Source: Bacteroidales bacterium (GTDB lineage Bacteria; Bacteroidota; Bacteroidia; Bacteroidales; PWNQ01). Taken from it: a stretch of 40,151 nt of DNA. The stretch covers positions 1 through 40,151 of the forward strand of contig JAIPAE010000010.1 in NCBI GenBank assembly GCA_021740245.1. Reading direction: 5' to 3'. Under the pieces are notes generated by a model, which saw only the letters and a list, made by a program, of their open reading frames with translations, was not told the origin of the DNA and made no database searches. A program made the translations under genes and the position numbers. Every line of letters starts with the position of its first letter. The stretch's first letter is position 1. Below, in pieces: positions 1 through 7,930 of the stretch.

Positions 1-397
1 TATTATTTTCTGCCATAATGCCACTTTACAGAGCTTTGTAGTATCCTGGAATTTACTATTCACTACATAAAAGACACTTCAGGAATTCCTTTGCGGTTCT
101 TTGCTCCTTAGCGGCCCTTTGCGGTATAAATCTAAAGGCGACTTTGTACTTCAAACAAGGGGTTGCAACCCTTTGTTTAATAACCACTAAGTTTTTCACT
201 AAGGCGCTCGAATAATTTTACAAATCATTAGTATGGGTTCATATAAATTAACCGGACAACAATGATATTTAATATTTACTATCAAAAGTTATTAACAAAA
301 TCGGCTAATTACTTGTCGGTTTTTTTTTAATATTTTTTTTTTCGGCCTTTAAATGATCCTTATATTTACTACAAATTTTTAACCCCCAGGTGAAGGC
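1..397. other. Intergenic region with repeat-like sequence, no gene seen
   Basis: No convincing coding sequence is present on either strand. The left part carries a degenerate, low-complexity run built from ctttgcgg / ttagcgg / ctaaggcgc words (about 88-210) and a near-perfect hairpin at 153-178. The right part is AT-rich and leads into the gene at 398; a loose TATATTTA box near 360-367 could be its promoter but does not match TAnnTTTG fully. Confidence 0.5.
88..178. repeat. Degenerate ctttgcgg/ttagcgg intergenic repeat plus hairpin
   Basis: Positions 88-130 contain reiterated words (cctttgcggtt, ctttgct, ccttagcggcc, ctttgcggtataaa). Similar word families occur as noncoding dispersed repeats in many Bacteroidota genomes (general recollection, not searched). 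Positions 153-178 form an inverted repeat with 13-nt arms around GGGTTGCAACCC, with one arm position not Watson-Crick paired, ending in GTTT; it could be a terminator for a gene left of the window or part of the repeat. Confidence 0.4.
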
Positions 398-1669
398 ATG
401 AAACAAGATTACAACAAGGTAAGTCTAAAAGATTTTGCCGATCTCGAAGAAAAGGACATTTTTCAAAGAGCAGACATCTTTCAGGACTATCTGAATTATT
501 TTCGAAAGGAGAAGCAGGTAAATTATCGTATACGTTCCACTCGCGGAGCTGAACCAGTAGCTCATATTCTTGACCCTGATACAGGTGAGGAAAAAGAGGT
601 TTTTAGTTTTATTTCCAACGATTATTTAAATTTGACTAAAAACCCTGAAGTTATTCAGGCCGGTATTCAGGCTTTAATAAAATATGGCAGTGGTGCCGGA
701 GCATCTCAGTTAATAGGAGGAAATCTTGACATTCATGAAGAGCTTGAAAAAAAGATAGCAGCTTTTAATCATATGGATGATTCCATCATTTATACTTCCG
801 GTTTTGGAGCTAATGCGGGTTCAATCCTGGCTATGATGCAGGAAAAAGACGTCGTAATCATGGATCTGTTTGTGCATGCCAGTGTTATAGATGGTACTTT
901 CAATACTAATGTGAAATGGTTTTTGCACAATGATATGGAATCATTGGAAAAAGTGTTGAAAGATGTTCAGCATAAATACCGTACCAAAATGATCATTGTA
1001 GACGGTGTTTATTCACAAGAAGCAGACCTTGCTCCGCTGCGTAAAATTATGGCATTAGCCAAAGCTTATGAAGCCTATGTGATGGTTGATGATGCCCATG
1101 GACAGGGAGTATTTGGTAAAAACGGGAAAGGGACACCGGAATATTTTGATGTGCTTGGCCAGGTGGATGTACTTACCGGAACATTTTCCAAATCTTTTGC
1201 CGGTGTAGGTGGATTCCTGTGTGCAAAAACAGAACTTGTGGATTTATTGAAATATTATGCACGTACGAATATCTTTTCGGCAGCACCAACACCGCAGGTG
1301 ACAGCCTCAATACTAAAAGCAATAGAGATTACTGAAAATAAACCTTCGGTGAGACAAAGGCTTTGGGATAACATTCATTATCTAAAAGAGAATTTAATAG
1401 AACTTGGGTTTAATATAGGCAATACAGAATCGGCAATATTTCCTATTATTATTGGTGATGATGTTAAAGTAAGAGAGTCAGCGCAATTATTGCTTGAGCG
1501 GGGAATTTATGTGAACCCGATTTTATACCCGGCTGTACCAAGACGTGTTACCAGGTTGAGAATAAGCCTGATAGCCACTCACCGTAAAGAACATTTAGAT
1601 CATTTATTAAACAACCTGGAAGATATAGCTAAAAAGCTTAATCTGCCACGTCATCAATATGTTTCTTGA
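398..1669 (+). CDS. Alpha-oxoamine synthase (PLP-dependent; serine palmitoyltransferase/KBL/BioF-like)
   Basis: 423 aa, fold-type I PLP enzyme of the alpha-oxoamine synthase family, which condenses an acyl-CoA or acyl-ACP with an amino acid with loss of CO2. Visible marks: a 70-residue N-terminal extension, the YGSGAGASQLIGG substrate loop (96-108), His160 in FVHASV that stacks on the PLP ring, VDDAHGQG (230-237) where the usual motif is DEAH, and GTFSKSFAGVGG with the PLP lysine at Lys265. Family members in Bacteroidota include serine palmitoyltransferase (sphingolipid synthesis), 2-amino-3-ketobutyrate CoA ligase and 8-amino-7-oxononanoate synthase; the long N-terminus and overall character favour a serine palmitoyltransferase-like or uncharacterised paralogue, but the substrate cannot be read from the sequence. 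The gene stands alone; its last 32 bp overlap the 3' end of the opposite-strand histidine kinase gene. Start at ATG 398 is preceded by a purine-rich aggtgaagg. Confidence 0.85.
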   Translation: MKQDYNKVSLKDFADLEEKDIFQRADIFQDYLNYFRKEKQVNYRIRSTRGAEPVAHILDPDTGEEKEVFSFISNDYLNLTKNPEVIQAGIQALIKYGSGAGASQLIGGNLDIHEELEKKIAAFNHMDDSIIYTSGFGANAGSILAMMQEKDVVIMDLFVHASVIDGTFNTNVKWFLHNDMESLEKVLKDVQHKYRTKMIIVDGVYSQEADLAPLRKIMALAKAYEAYVMVDDAHGQGVFGKNGKGTPEYFDVLGQVDVLTGTFSKSFAGVGGFLCAKTELVDLLKYYARTNIFSAAPTPQVTASILKAIEITENKPSVRQRLWDNIHYLKENLIELGFNIGNTESAIFPIIIGDDVKVRESAQLLLERGIYVNPILYPAVPRRVTRLRISLIATHRKEHLDHLLNNLEDIAKKLNLPRHQYVS

Positions 1670-4613
1670 TCATATTCAGCAGATCATCCAGATTCATAGG
1701 TTTTGCAATGTAGTCATCAAACCCGGCATCAATAATCTTTTCTTTATCCCCTTTCATGGCATAGGCTGTTTGGGCAATGACAGGAATTGATTCGCGAAGT
1801 TTCTTCATTTCCACTACTACTTCATATCCACTCATAGAGGGTAACCGTATATCCAACAGGACAAGGTCGATATCCTGATTATCACGAAAGCTGTTCAACC
1901 CTTCTTGCCCTGTTTCTGTATGGATTAATGTAACCCCTGTATTTGCCAAAGCAGCTCGAATGTAAAGATAATTAGTGTAAGTATCCTCAACCAGTAAAAT
2001 CTTATGCCCGGCCAGGTTTGGCAAGTTTGTTTTCTTTTTTTCTTTTTTAGGATAGTTGGATTTTTGTTTTTCTGCCGGAAAGAGCGTTCTGGTATTTTCT
2101 TCATCAGAAGCGCTGTCAGTCTTGTCTAATGGAAGCTTTAAATAGAAAGCTGAACCTTTGCCTTTTTCCGATTCCAGTAATAACTCCCCGTTTATCAGAT
2201 TTGCAAGGCCCTTAGAAATAGAAAGTCCCAGGCCTGTTCCACCATATATTTTGTCTGCAGAATGTGATGCTTTCCGAAAACGTTCAAAAACAATACTCTT
2301 CTCTTCTTCACTTAGGCCAATTCCGGTATCTTTTACACAAATTAATACAAAATTGTTTTGTTGCTCGGCAGAAAGCTCAATGTACCCCTTCTCCGTAAAC
2401 TTAATAGCATTACTGTATAAATTACGAATAATTTGTCTAACCTTTTGCGGATCACTTCTGATAAACTGCGTATTTAAATTATACTTAAATCGAAATTCAA
2501 TATTATTATGATTTCCTTCTTTAAAACTGATGGCTTTAGAATTGGAATGCATTTCTTCCATCAGGTTGTAAAGATCAAAATGTTTAAACTTACTTTCCTG
2601 CTGCCCTGCTTCAATGCGTGCAAGATTGATGATGTCATCAACCAGATGAAGCAAGTCCTGCCCATTGCTGCGGATAAGATCGATATAATTTCTCATTTGC
2701 TCAGCATCAATATCCGAATCATCCAACAAAGATGAAAAACCAATGATGGCATTCATCGGTGTCCGGATTTCATGTGACATATTTGCCAAAAATGCTGATT
2801 TTAATTTATCCGATTCTTCTGCTTTTTCTTTGGATTCAAGCAATTCCGAAGTTCTTTCTTTTACCAGATTTTCCAGGTTTTTCCTGTGTTTTTCAAGCTC
2901 TGCTTCAGAATTTTTCCGATCAGTTATGTCGCGGGCAATAATCATAATGGACGGATTCTTCTGATATGTTATTTTTCCCACACTCAATGAAACCGGGATG
3001 ATCCTTTTATCCTTACTGATGAAATTTGTCTCAAGATTTATATTATCCTTACCAGAATTAAGAAAATTATCATAAAGTCGCTTAAATGCTTCCGGCCGCT
3101 CCATGAAAATGTAAAACGGCTTGTAAAGCAATTCTTCTTTTGTATAAGACAATACACTATTGGCAGCATTATTAACCAGTACAATTTTACTTTTTTGAAC
3201 CATTGCGATTACATCGGAAGCCAGGTCTACAACACTTCGGTATTTTTCTTCGCTTTCACGGAGCAAGCGAGTTTGATAATCACGCTCCCTCATTATCTCA
3301 CGGAAGTCATCCTGAAGTAATTTGATTGTCTTTAATACATCCCCAAACAAAGTGTCTCCCGAAGTAGAAGCCTCATGGTCAATCAACTGATCAAAAGATT
3401 CATTTAAAGACATCTGGCCGGTGATTTTCTGAAGTGTTTCCAGTTGGCGTGCTTTTTCTCGTTTTTCTTTTTGGAGTGCCTGATGTTGTTTTTTAACCAG
3501 AGCAACCAGCTCTTTTTTGCTTTCAGGTATTTCGAGAGTTTCTTCATTTTTAGATTTATCCCTGAAAATTTTCTTGTCTATAGAGAGATTATGAGAATGA
3601 TATTTTTTCAAAAAGGCAAGCGAACCCTCCAAATCTTTCATGATTACCCATAACTTATATTGTTTTGGATAAAGCTTTTTGTACATTTTTATAAGAAAAG
3701 TTGCTATACCTGAAGGGATAGAAATTAAGATATGCGAATAATTCTGGAATTTCACTTCATAAAGCGTTGTCTTTTTCCTTGCTTTAAGTGTAATTCCTTT
3801 CATTTTCCTTAAATCATTGATGCTATAAAATTTATTCCTCTTTTCATCATAATGCATCGTATTGATAATGCGCCTCAGAATGTCATACGTATGATCTACA
3901 TCAATGGGATAGGCAAATCCCACAAAGTTAATATATACAATATTAGTCTCAATAACAGTCATATTGACATGGAAGCGTTCATCTCTCGAGGTATACTGCC
4001 ACTCGTCAAGCATTACTTTGCGATATTCGTAGCCCCCGATTTTAATCGTTTCTTTCTTTTCATTCCAAAGTTGATCAAACACTACACATGATTCCGGTTC
4101 ATTTGATTTTAATTTTTCCGGTTGATGAACCTCTTTATTATCATTCACCCTTTTCCCAATCTGATGAAAAACGTAATGCAACGCATCAGTCTCATCCTGT
4201 TTTATAATAAGATTAGGCTTCTTTAATTTATTTAATGAAATATATGCTAAACGACGCTTAATACTGCTGGGGACATTATATAAAACAAAAACTAAATTTT
4301 TCTGGCTTTGAAATTGTAATATTTCTGTACTGGCTTTGAATGAAATATTTCGCAAATGATCCACATCAACAATGAAATAAAGTGTTTTCCCGGGATTTAT
4401 ATTACGGTATTGATCAAAAATCTTTTGACCGATAGCCATCATTCTGTTTAGACATTTTTTATCAAGCTGCCCAATAATACGTAATTTGAATATCTGTTTA
4501 TCAGTATAATCATAGTAAATAGAGCAGGAATCAGATGTAAACTCCAATTCCTCGGGATATAATTGCATATCTTCAAAATCATTCATGGCATCAGCAGATA
4601 AATTTATATTCAT
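1638..4613 (-). CDS. Hybrid sensor histidine kinase/response regulator with duplicated N-terminal STAS-like module
   Basis: 991 aa, no transmembrane segment seen, so probably cytoplasmic. Order: an N-terminal module of two related alpha/beta domains (about 20-155 and 175-345) resembling STAS-like folds; a coiled coil (about 362-400); a linker; a PAS domain (about 452-565); a second coiled coil; HisKA with NMSHEIRTPMN and phospho-acceptor His614; HATPase_c with N-box NLYSNAIKF, DTGIGL and GGTGLGLSI; and a C-terminal receiver domain with acidic site ED (876-877), phospho-acceptor Asp921, Thr949 and Lys971. It should autophosphorylate at His614 and pass phosphate to its own receiver; no output domain is present, so an Hpt protein elsewhere or protein-protein output is inferred. 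The signal is unknown. The upstream neighbour at 5063-6115 encodes a stand-alone copy of the first 345 residues. Its stop codon lies inside the alpha-oxoamine synthase gene. Confidence 0.93.
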   Translation of the reverse strand: MNINLSADAMNDFEDMQLYPEELEFTSDSCSIYYDYTDKQIFKLRIIGQLDKKCLNRMMAIGQKIFDQYRNINPGKTLYFIVDVDHLRNISFKASTEILQFQSQKNLVFVLYNVPSSIKRRLAYISLNKLKKPNLIIKQDETDALHYVFHQIGKRVNDNKEVHQPEKLKSNEPESCVVFDQLWNEKKETIKIGGYEYRKVMLDEWQYTSRDERFHVNMTVIETNIVYINFVGFAYPIDVDHTYDILRRIINTMHYDEKRNKFYSINDLRKMKGITLKARKKTTLYEVKFQNYSHILISIPSGIATFLIKMYKKLYPKQYKLWVIMKDLEGSLAFLKKYHSHNLSIDKKIFRDKSKNEETLEIPESKKELVALVKKQHQALQKEKREKARQLETLQKITGQMSLNESFDQLIDHEASTSGDTLFGDVLKTIKLLQDDFREIMRERDYQTRLLRESEEKYRSVVDLASDVIAMVQKSKIVLVNNAANSVLSYTKEELLYKPFYIFMERPEAFKRLYDNFLNSGKDNINLETNFISKDKRIIPVSLSVGKITYQKNPSIMIIARDITDRKNSEAELEKHRKNLENLVKERTSELLESKEKAEESDKLKSAFLANMSHEIRTPMNAIIGFSSLLDDSDIDAEQMRNYIDLIRSNGQDLLHLVDDIINLARIEAGQQESKFKHFDLYNLMEEMHSNSKAISFKEGNHNNIEFRFKYNLNTQFIRSDPQKVRQIIRNLYSNAIKFTEKGYIELSAEQQNNFVLICVKDTGIGLSEEEKSIVFERFRKASHSADKIYGGTGLGLSISKGLANLINGELLLESEKGKGSAFYLKLPLDKTDSASDEENTRTLFPAEKQKSNYPKKEKKKTNLPNLAGHKILLVEDTYTNYLYIRAALANTGVTLIHTETGQEGLNSFRDNQDIDLVLLDIRLPSMSGYEVVVEMKKLRESIPVIAQTAYAMKGDKEKIIDAGFDDYIAKPMNLDDLLNMIKKHIDDVAD

Positions 4614-5062
4614 TGCCTAAAAAATAGGAGCTTGATGTTGTAATTTAGCTTTTTCTACAACTCAAATCAATGCAACCTTTAAATTCGATCTTTTCTTATA
4701 GAAATATGTGGTCAAAAATAACAATAATAATAAGGTTATGTCCAGTGGGTATAATGCATTTCTGATAATATTTTTAGGTTTAATGCCTGCTTTTCACCTT
4801 TAATTCATGAATAAACTACTGTTCTAAGCTGATGCAAAGGGGCTTTCTGCAATCACTCCAGTTCAATCTGATAAATATTAGTAAATTTTTTTTTTTTACC
4901 CCTGTGACTTATTTTTGATCAATGCAGTAATCTCTTTTTTTCGATGGAATAAAACCGCTGTTATTTTTTCTAACCTGTATTACTCATGCTATAAGTTTAG
5001 GTCAGATACAAAGCTATCGAATCGCAGCAGATGGCCTGAAATTATAGCATGAATAGTACAGG
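4614..5062. other. AT-rich intergenic gap, nothing recognised
   Basis: 449 bp between the kinase gene and its N-terminal-module paralogue, both read leftward. It must hold the kinase promoter, but no good TAnnTTTG box near the start codon is evident. A run of nine or more T around 4887 is the only striking composition. Confidence 0.4.
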
Positions 5063-6115
5063 CTAATCATCTGCGAGCCTTAAATGATTTTTGTCTATTG
5101 AAAGATTATGAGAGTGAAATCGTTTAAGAAATGAAAAAGCATGGCTAAGTGTATTCATGATAATCCAAAGTTTAAACTGTTCCGGATATAACTTCTTAAG
5201 CATCTTAACAAAAAGTGTTGCAGCCGGCGATGGAATAACGACTAAAATATGTGAATATTGCTGAAATTCAGATTCATAAATTGCCGTTTTTTTTCTTGCT
5301 TTAAGAGTTATCCCTCTCACCTGACGCAAGTCAATTATGCTGTATAGCTTGTTTTTTTTATTATTAATCCTGAATGTTTCAATAATCTGGTTTACAATGT
5401 TATAGGTGTGATCAATATCTAAGGGCTTTATAAAACCTTTTACAGTTATCAACAATATATTACATTCAATAACAGAAAAATATACACTGAATTGATTGTT
5501 GGCAGAAGTATAAGACCATTTCTTTTCATTGATTATTCTGAATTTTTCAGTCCCGATAGTAATCATGTCCATATCTTTCCCCCAGAGTTTGTCAAAGATC
5601 ATCCATGATTTCAAAACTTTCGTTGTTATACTCCTTATGCTTTCAGATTCCTTATCAAAAGGTATTATCGTTTGTTCTTCATTTAAATATTTCACAACTT
5701 CTTGCTCATCATTTTTGATAATAATTTTGCTTTTTGAACTGCGGGGTAACATCAATGATAACTGGTTACTGACCAGAAAATTCAAATTATAAAGGATCAG
5801 GATCGATGAATCGCGTATATTGTGATTTCTCATTTTATGAATAGCCCGGATAGAAATACTTTGAACATATTTCAGGTCTATCAGGTAATAAACTGAGTCT
5901 TTCCTCTTTGAAAAACTACTTTGTTCATAGATTTTCTGGCTTAAATCAATCATCCTAAGAAAGGTATACTCATTAATATGCCCGATAATCCTGATTTTAA
6001 ATTTTTGTTCGTCAGCATGATCAAAATAAACAGAACAGGAATCTGATATGAATTCCAGCTCATTATTGTTTAAAGTGCAGTTCCTTAATTCGTTTATTTC
6101 TTTGGTTTTAAACAT
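5063..6115 (-). CDS. Stand-alone double STAS-like protein, paralogue of the adjacent kinase N-terminus
   Basis: 350 aa, soluble, no signal peptide. Aligns over its whole length with residues about 10-350 of the hybrid kinase downstream: shared blocks include LEF.SDSCS.Y near residue 20, FK.RIIG, DHTY.I, GITLKARKKT, the FQ.YSHIL..IPS..AT block and FLK..HSHNLSIDK at the C-terminus. It ends just after that last block, where the kinase continues into coiled coil and PAS. The second domain's strand-helix pattern (..YSI.DLR...GITLKA) resembles that of the first (..Y.ID.......SI.A), suggesting an internal tandem. No catalytic residues can be named. Likely origin is duplication of the kinase's sensory part; it may dimerise with, or compete with, the kinase module. 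I do not recognise a named family with certainty. Confidence 0.8.
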   Translation of the reverse strand: MFKTKEINELRNCTLNNNELEFISDSCSVYFDHADEQKFKIRIIGHINEYTFLRMIDLSQKIYEQSSFSKRKDSVYYLIDLKYVQSISIRAIHKMRNHNIRDSSILILYNLNFLVSNQLSLMLPRSSKSKIIIKNDEQEVVKYLNEEQTIIPFDKESESIRSITTKVLKSWMIFDKLWGKDMDMITIGTEKFRIINEKKWSYTSANNQFSVYFSVIECNILLITVKGFIKPLDIDHTYNIVNQIIETFRINNKKNKLYSIIDLRQVRGITLKARKKTAIYESEFQQYSHILVVIPSPAATLFVKMLKKLYPEQFKLWIIMNTLSHAFSFLKRFHSHNLSIDKNHLRLADD

Positions 6116-6456
6116 GCTTCTTTATTCTATATGATAAATGCTATTTTAAGAAAACAGCTAATATAATAATAAGCACAGAAGAAACATAGTTAGATAATTA
6201 AAATTATTTGAGCTACCCATTTTAAAAGCATAAAATGCGTATAATCACTATCGTAAGGATTTGTTAAAATTTAGAAATGAAAGATAAAGCCTGAACCCAT
6301 ATTGAAAGAAACAGGCGATTTGGAAAAGTTTATTCTACCAGATATACTAAATATTTAGGTTAAATTACTTAATGGTATGATTTTTTTATGCCTAAGAATA
6401 AAATTGTATAAATCAGCGCCAAATTGCAAATTTGAAAAGATAAAAGCATTGAGATA
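6116..6456. other. Intergenic gap, nothing recognised
   Basis: 341 bp of AT-rich sequence between the start of the STAS-like gene and the tRNA-Asn terminator. No open reading frame, RNA or repeat is supported. It should contain the promoter of the leftward gene, but no clear -7 box is seen. Confidence 0.35.
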
Positions 6457-6490
6457 TAAAAAAGCACTCTCTAACTAATGAGGGAGTGCA
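6457..6490 (-). terminator. Rho-independent terminator of tRNA-Asn
   Basis: On the minus strand a stem GCACTCcCTC / GAGAGTGC (one bulged C) with an 8-nt loop is followed by TTTTTT. It sits 8 nt beyond the tRNA 3' end and reads in the same direction. Confidence 0.8.
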
Positions 6491-6497
6491 TTTGATG

Positions 6498-6571
6498 CTC
6501 CTCCTCTTGGACTCGAACCAAGGACCCTCTAATTAACAGTCAGATGCTCTAACCAGCTGAGCTAAGGAGGA
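6498..6571 (-). tRNA. tRNA-Asn (anticodon GTT)
   Basis: 74 nt on the minus strand. Seven-bp acceptor stem TCCTCCT/AGGAGGA, D arm with AGCTCAGCTGGTTAGAGC, anticodon loop CTGTTAA with anticodon GTT, T stem CTTGG/CCAAG around TTCGAGT, discriminator G. CCA is not encoded. A TAnnTTTG promoter lies upstream and a terminator downstream, so it is a single-gene transcript. Confidence 0.97.
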
Positions 6572-6593
6572 AAGTATTTCCTTAAAAGTGGTG

Positions 6594-6623
6594 CAAATAT
6601 ACAGTAAGTTTTTAAAATAGCAA
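6594..6623 (-). promoter_or_regulatory. Bacteroidota-type promoter of tRNA-Asn
   Basis: Minus strand: TTG (6623-6621), 19-nt spacer, TATATTTG (6601-6594). This matches the Bacteroidota sigma-70 pattern (TTG around -33, TAnnTTTG at -7). Transcription would begin about 15-20 nt upstream of the tRNA 5' end. Confidence 0.7.
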
Positions 6624-6631
6624 TACCTTTG
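6624..6631 (+). promoter_or_regulatory. -7 box TACCTTTG, likely promoter of the PfkB kinase gene
   Basis: TACCTTTG on the plus strand, 90 bp upstream of the kinase start. No clean TTG at -33. It begins one base beyond the upstream element of the opposing tRNA promoter, so the two promoters overlap back to back. Confidence 0.5.
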
Positions 6632-6720
6632 CAAAAATTATGTTTCATTAAAAGTATTGCCTGTTCAGACCTGTAATATTTTGAGAAACATAAACTTATT
6701 TGATTAAAAATTAATGACTT

Positions 6721-7695
6721 ATGAAAAGTGTTTTAGGAATAGGGAATGCCCTGGTAGATATACTTGTAAGAGTAGAAAACGAAGAAATGCTAAAAAAGTT
6801 CAAGCTTCCAAAAGGCAGCATGCAGCTTGTATCACATGAACTGGCTAATGAGGTGGATTTAGCTACATCAGGTTTAGCTAAATCACAGGCTTCAGGTGGC
6901 TCTGCATCCAATACTATGCACGGTTTAGCCAAATTAGGAATACCTGCCGGTTATATTGGAAAAATCGGGCACGATCATTTAGGAGAATTTTTCAAAAATG
7001 ATCTTCTGAAAAATAATATTCAGGCTCACTTGCTGGAAGGGTCCAAAGGCACAGGACGTGCATTGACCTTGATAACCACCGATACAGAGCGAACTTTCGC
7101 AACACACCTGGGTTCAGCTATAGAATTGCAGAAAGAAGAACTAATTAAAGAGATATTTGAGAAATACTCATTGATCCATATTGAAGGATATTTGCTGCAA
7201 AATCATTCCTTGTTACAAAAAATTGCAGAACTGGCAAAAGCCACAGGTGCGGAAATTTCTCTTGATCTGGCAAGTTATAATATCGTTGAAGAAAACCTGG
7301 ATTTTCTAAACGATTTTATCCAGGCAAATGTGGATATTGTTTTTGCAAATGAAGAAGAAGCAAAAGCATATGGAAAAGGAAATACAGAGGAAGGGTTTTA
7401 CCATTTGGGCAAACAGACATCAATTGCTGTTGTAAAAACAGGTAGAAACGGATCAGTTATACATTCAAACGGAGAATTATATGAAATTGGATCAATTCCG
7501 GCAGAAGTAATTGATACCACAGGTGCCGGTGATCTATATGCATCAGGTTTTTTATATGGTTACCTGAATAACTATAGTCTTAAAAAATGTGGTGATATAG
7601 GCTCATTGCTTGCGGCAATGGTTATAGAATTGGTTGGAGCAAAAATAGATGAACACAGGTGGACAGAAATTAAGACCATGCTCAAGCATCTGTAG
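6721..7695 (+). CDS. PfkB-family carbohydrate/nucleoside kinase
   Basis: 324 aa, full length for the ribokinase/PfkB family of ATP-dependent sugar or nucleoside kinases. N-terminal strand MKSVLGIGNALVDI, PfkB signature 1 region GGSASNT (59-65), and the C-terminal signature DTTGAGD (265-271) with catalytic base Asp271 and the anion-hole GAG. The N-terminal GNALVDI and the size resemble Bacteroidota proteins annotated as adenosine kinase or 2-dehydro-3-deoxygluconokinase, but substrate cannot be assigned. The next gene downstream starts 235 bp away after two small hairpins, so it is probably monocistronic. Start at ATG 6721 is the first Met in frame and opens the conserved first strand. Confidence 0.9.
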   Translation: MKSVLGIGNALVDILVRVENEEMLKKFKLPKGSMQLVSHELANEVDLATSGLAKSQASGGSASNTMHGLAKLGIPAGYIGKIGHDHLGEFFKNDLLKNNIQAHLLEGSKGTGRALTLITTDTERTFATHLGSAIELQKEELIKEIFEKYSLIHIEGYLLQNHSLLQKIAELAKATGAEISLDLASYNIVEENLDFLNDFIQANVDIVFANEEEAKAYGKGNTEEGFYHLGKQTSIAVVKTGRNGSVIHSNGELYEIGSIPAEVIDTTGAGDLYASGFLYGYLNNYSLKKCGDIGSLLAAMVIELVGAKIDEHRWTEIKTMLKHL

Positions 7696-7842
7696 GCCCT
7701 GTCTATGCCATGATAATGTTCTTATATAAATAATTTTATCAGTTTTTTATAAGATATTCAGCCTAAATTTTATACTTTTATCCGCCCTTTATAAAAGGTT
7801 AATAATCAAAACAACCAATACAGCCATATGAAACCTCCATGA

Positions 7843-7885
7843 TCCGCCTGAGGCGGACACAAGAAGATGACCCGCCTTAAGCGGG
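7843..7885. repeat. Pair of short GC-rich palindromes (REP-like)
   Basis: TCCGCCTGAGGCGGA (7843-7857) and CCCGCCTTAAGCGGG (7871-7885) lie 13 bp apart in an otherwise AT-rich gap between the kinase and the EF-G paralogue. Both are near-perfect palindromes with related halves. This type of doublet occurs as a dispersed element in Bacteroidota; neither is followed by a T tract, so termination is not obvious. Confidence 0.6.
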
Positions 7886-7930
7886 CTATAGCAGGGGTTC
7901 CATATCACCGAATTAATAAAATTTAATCAT

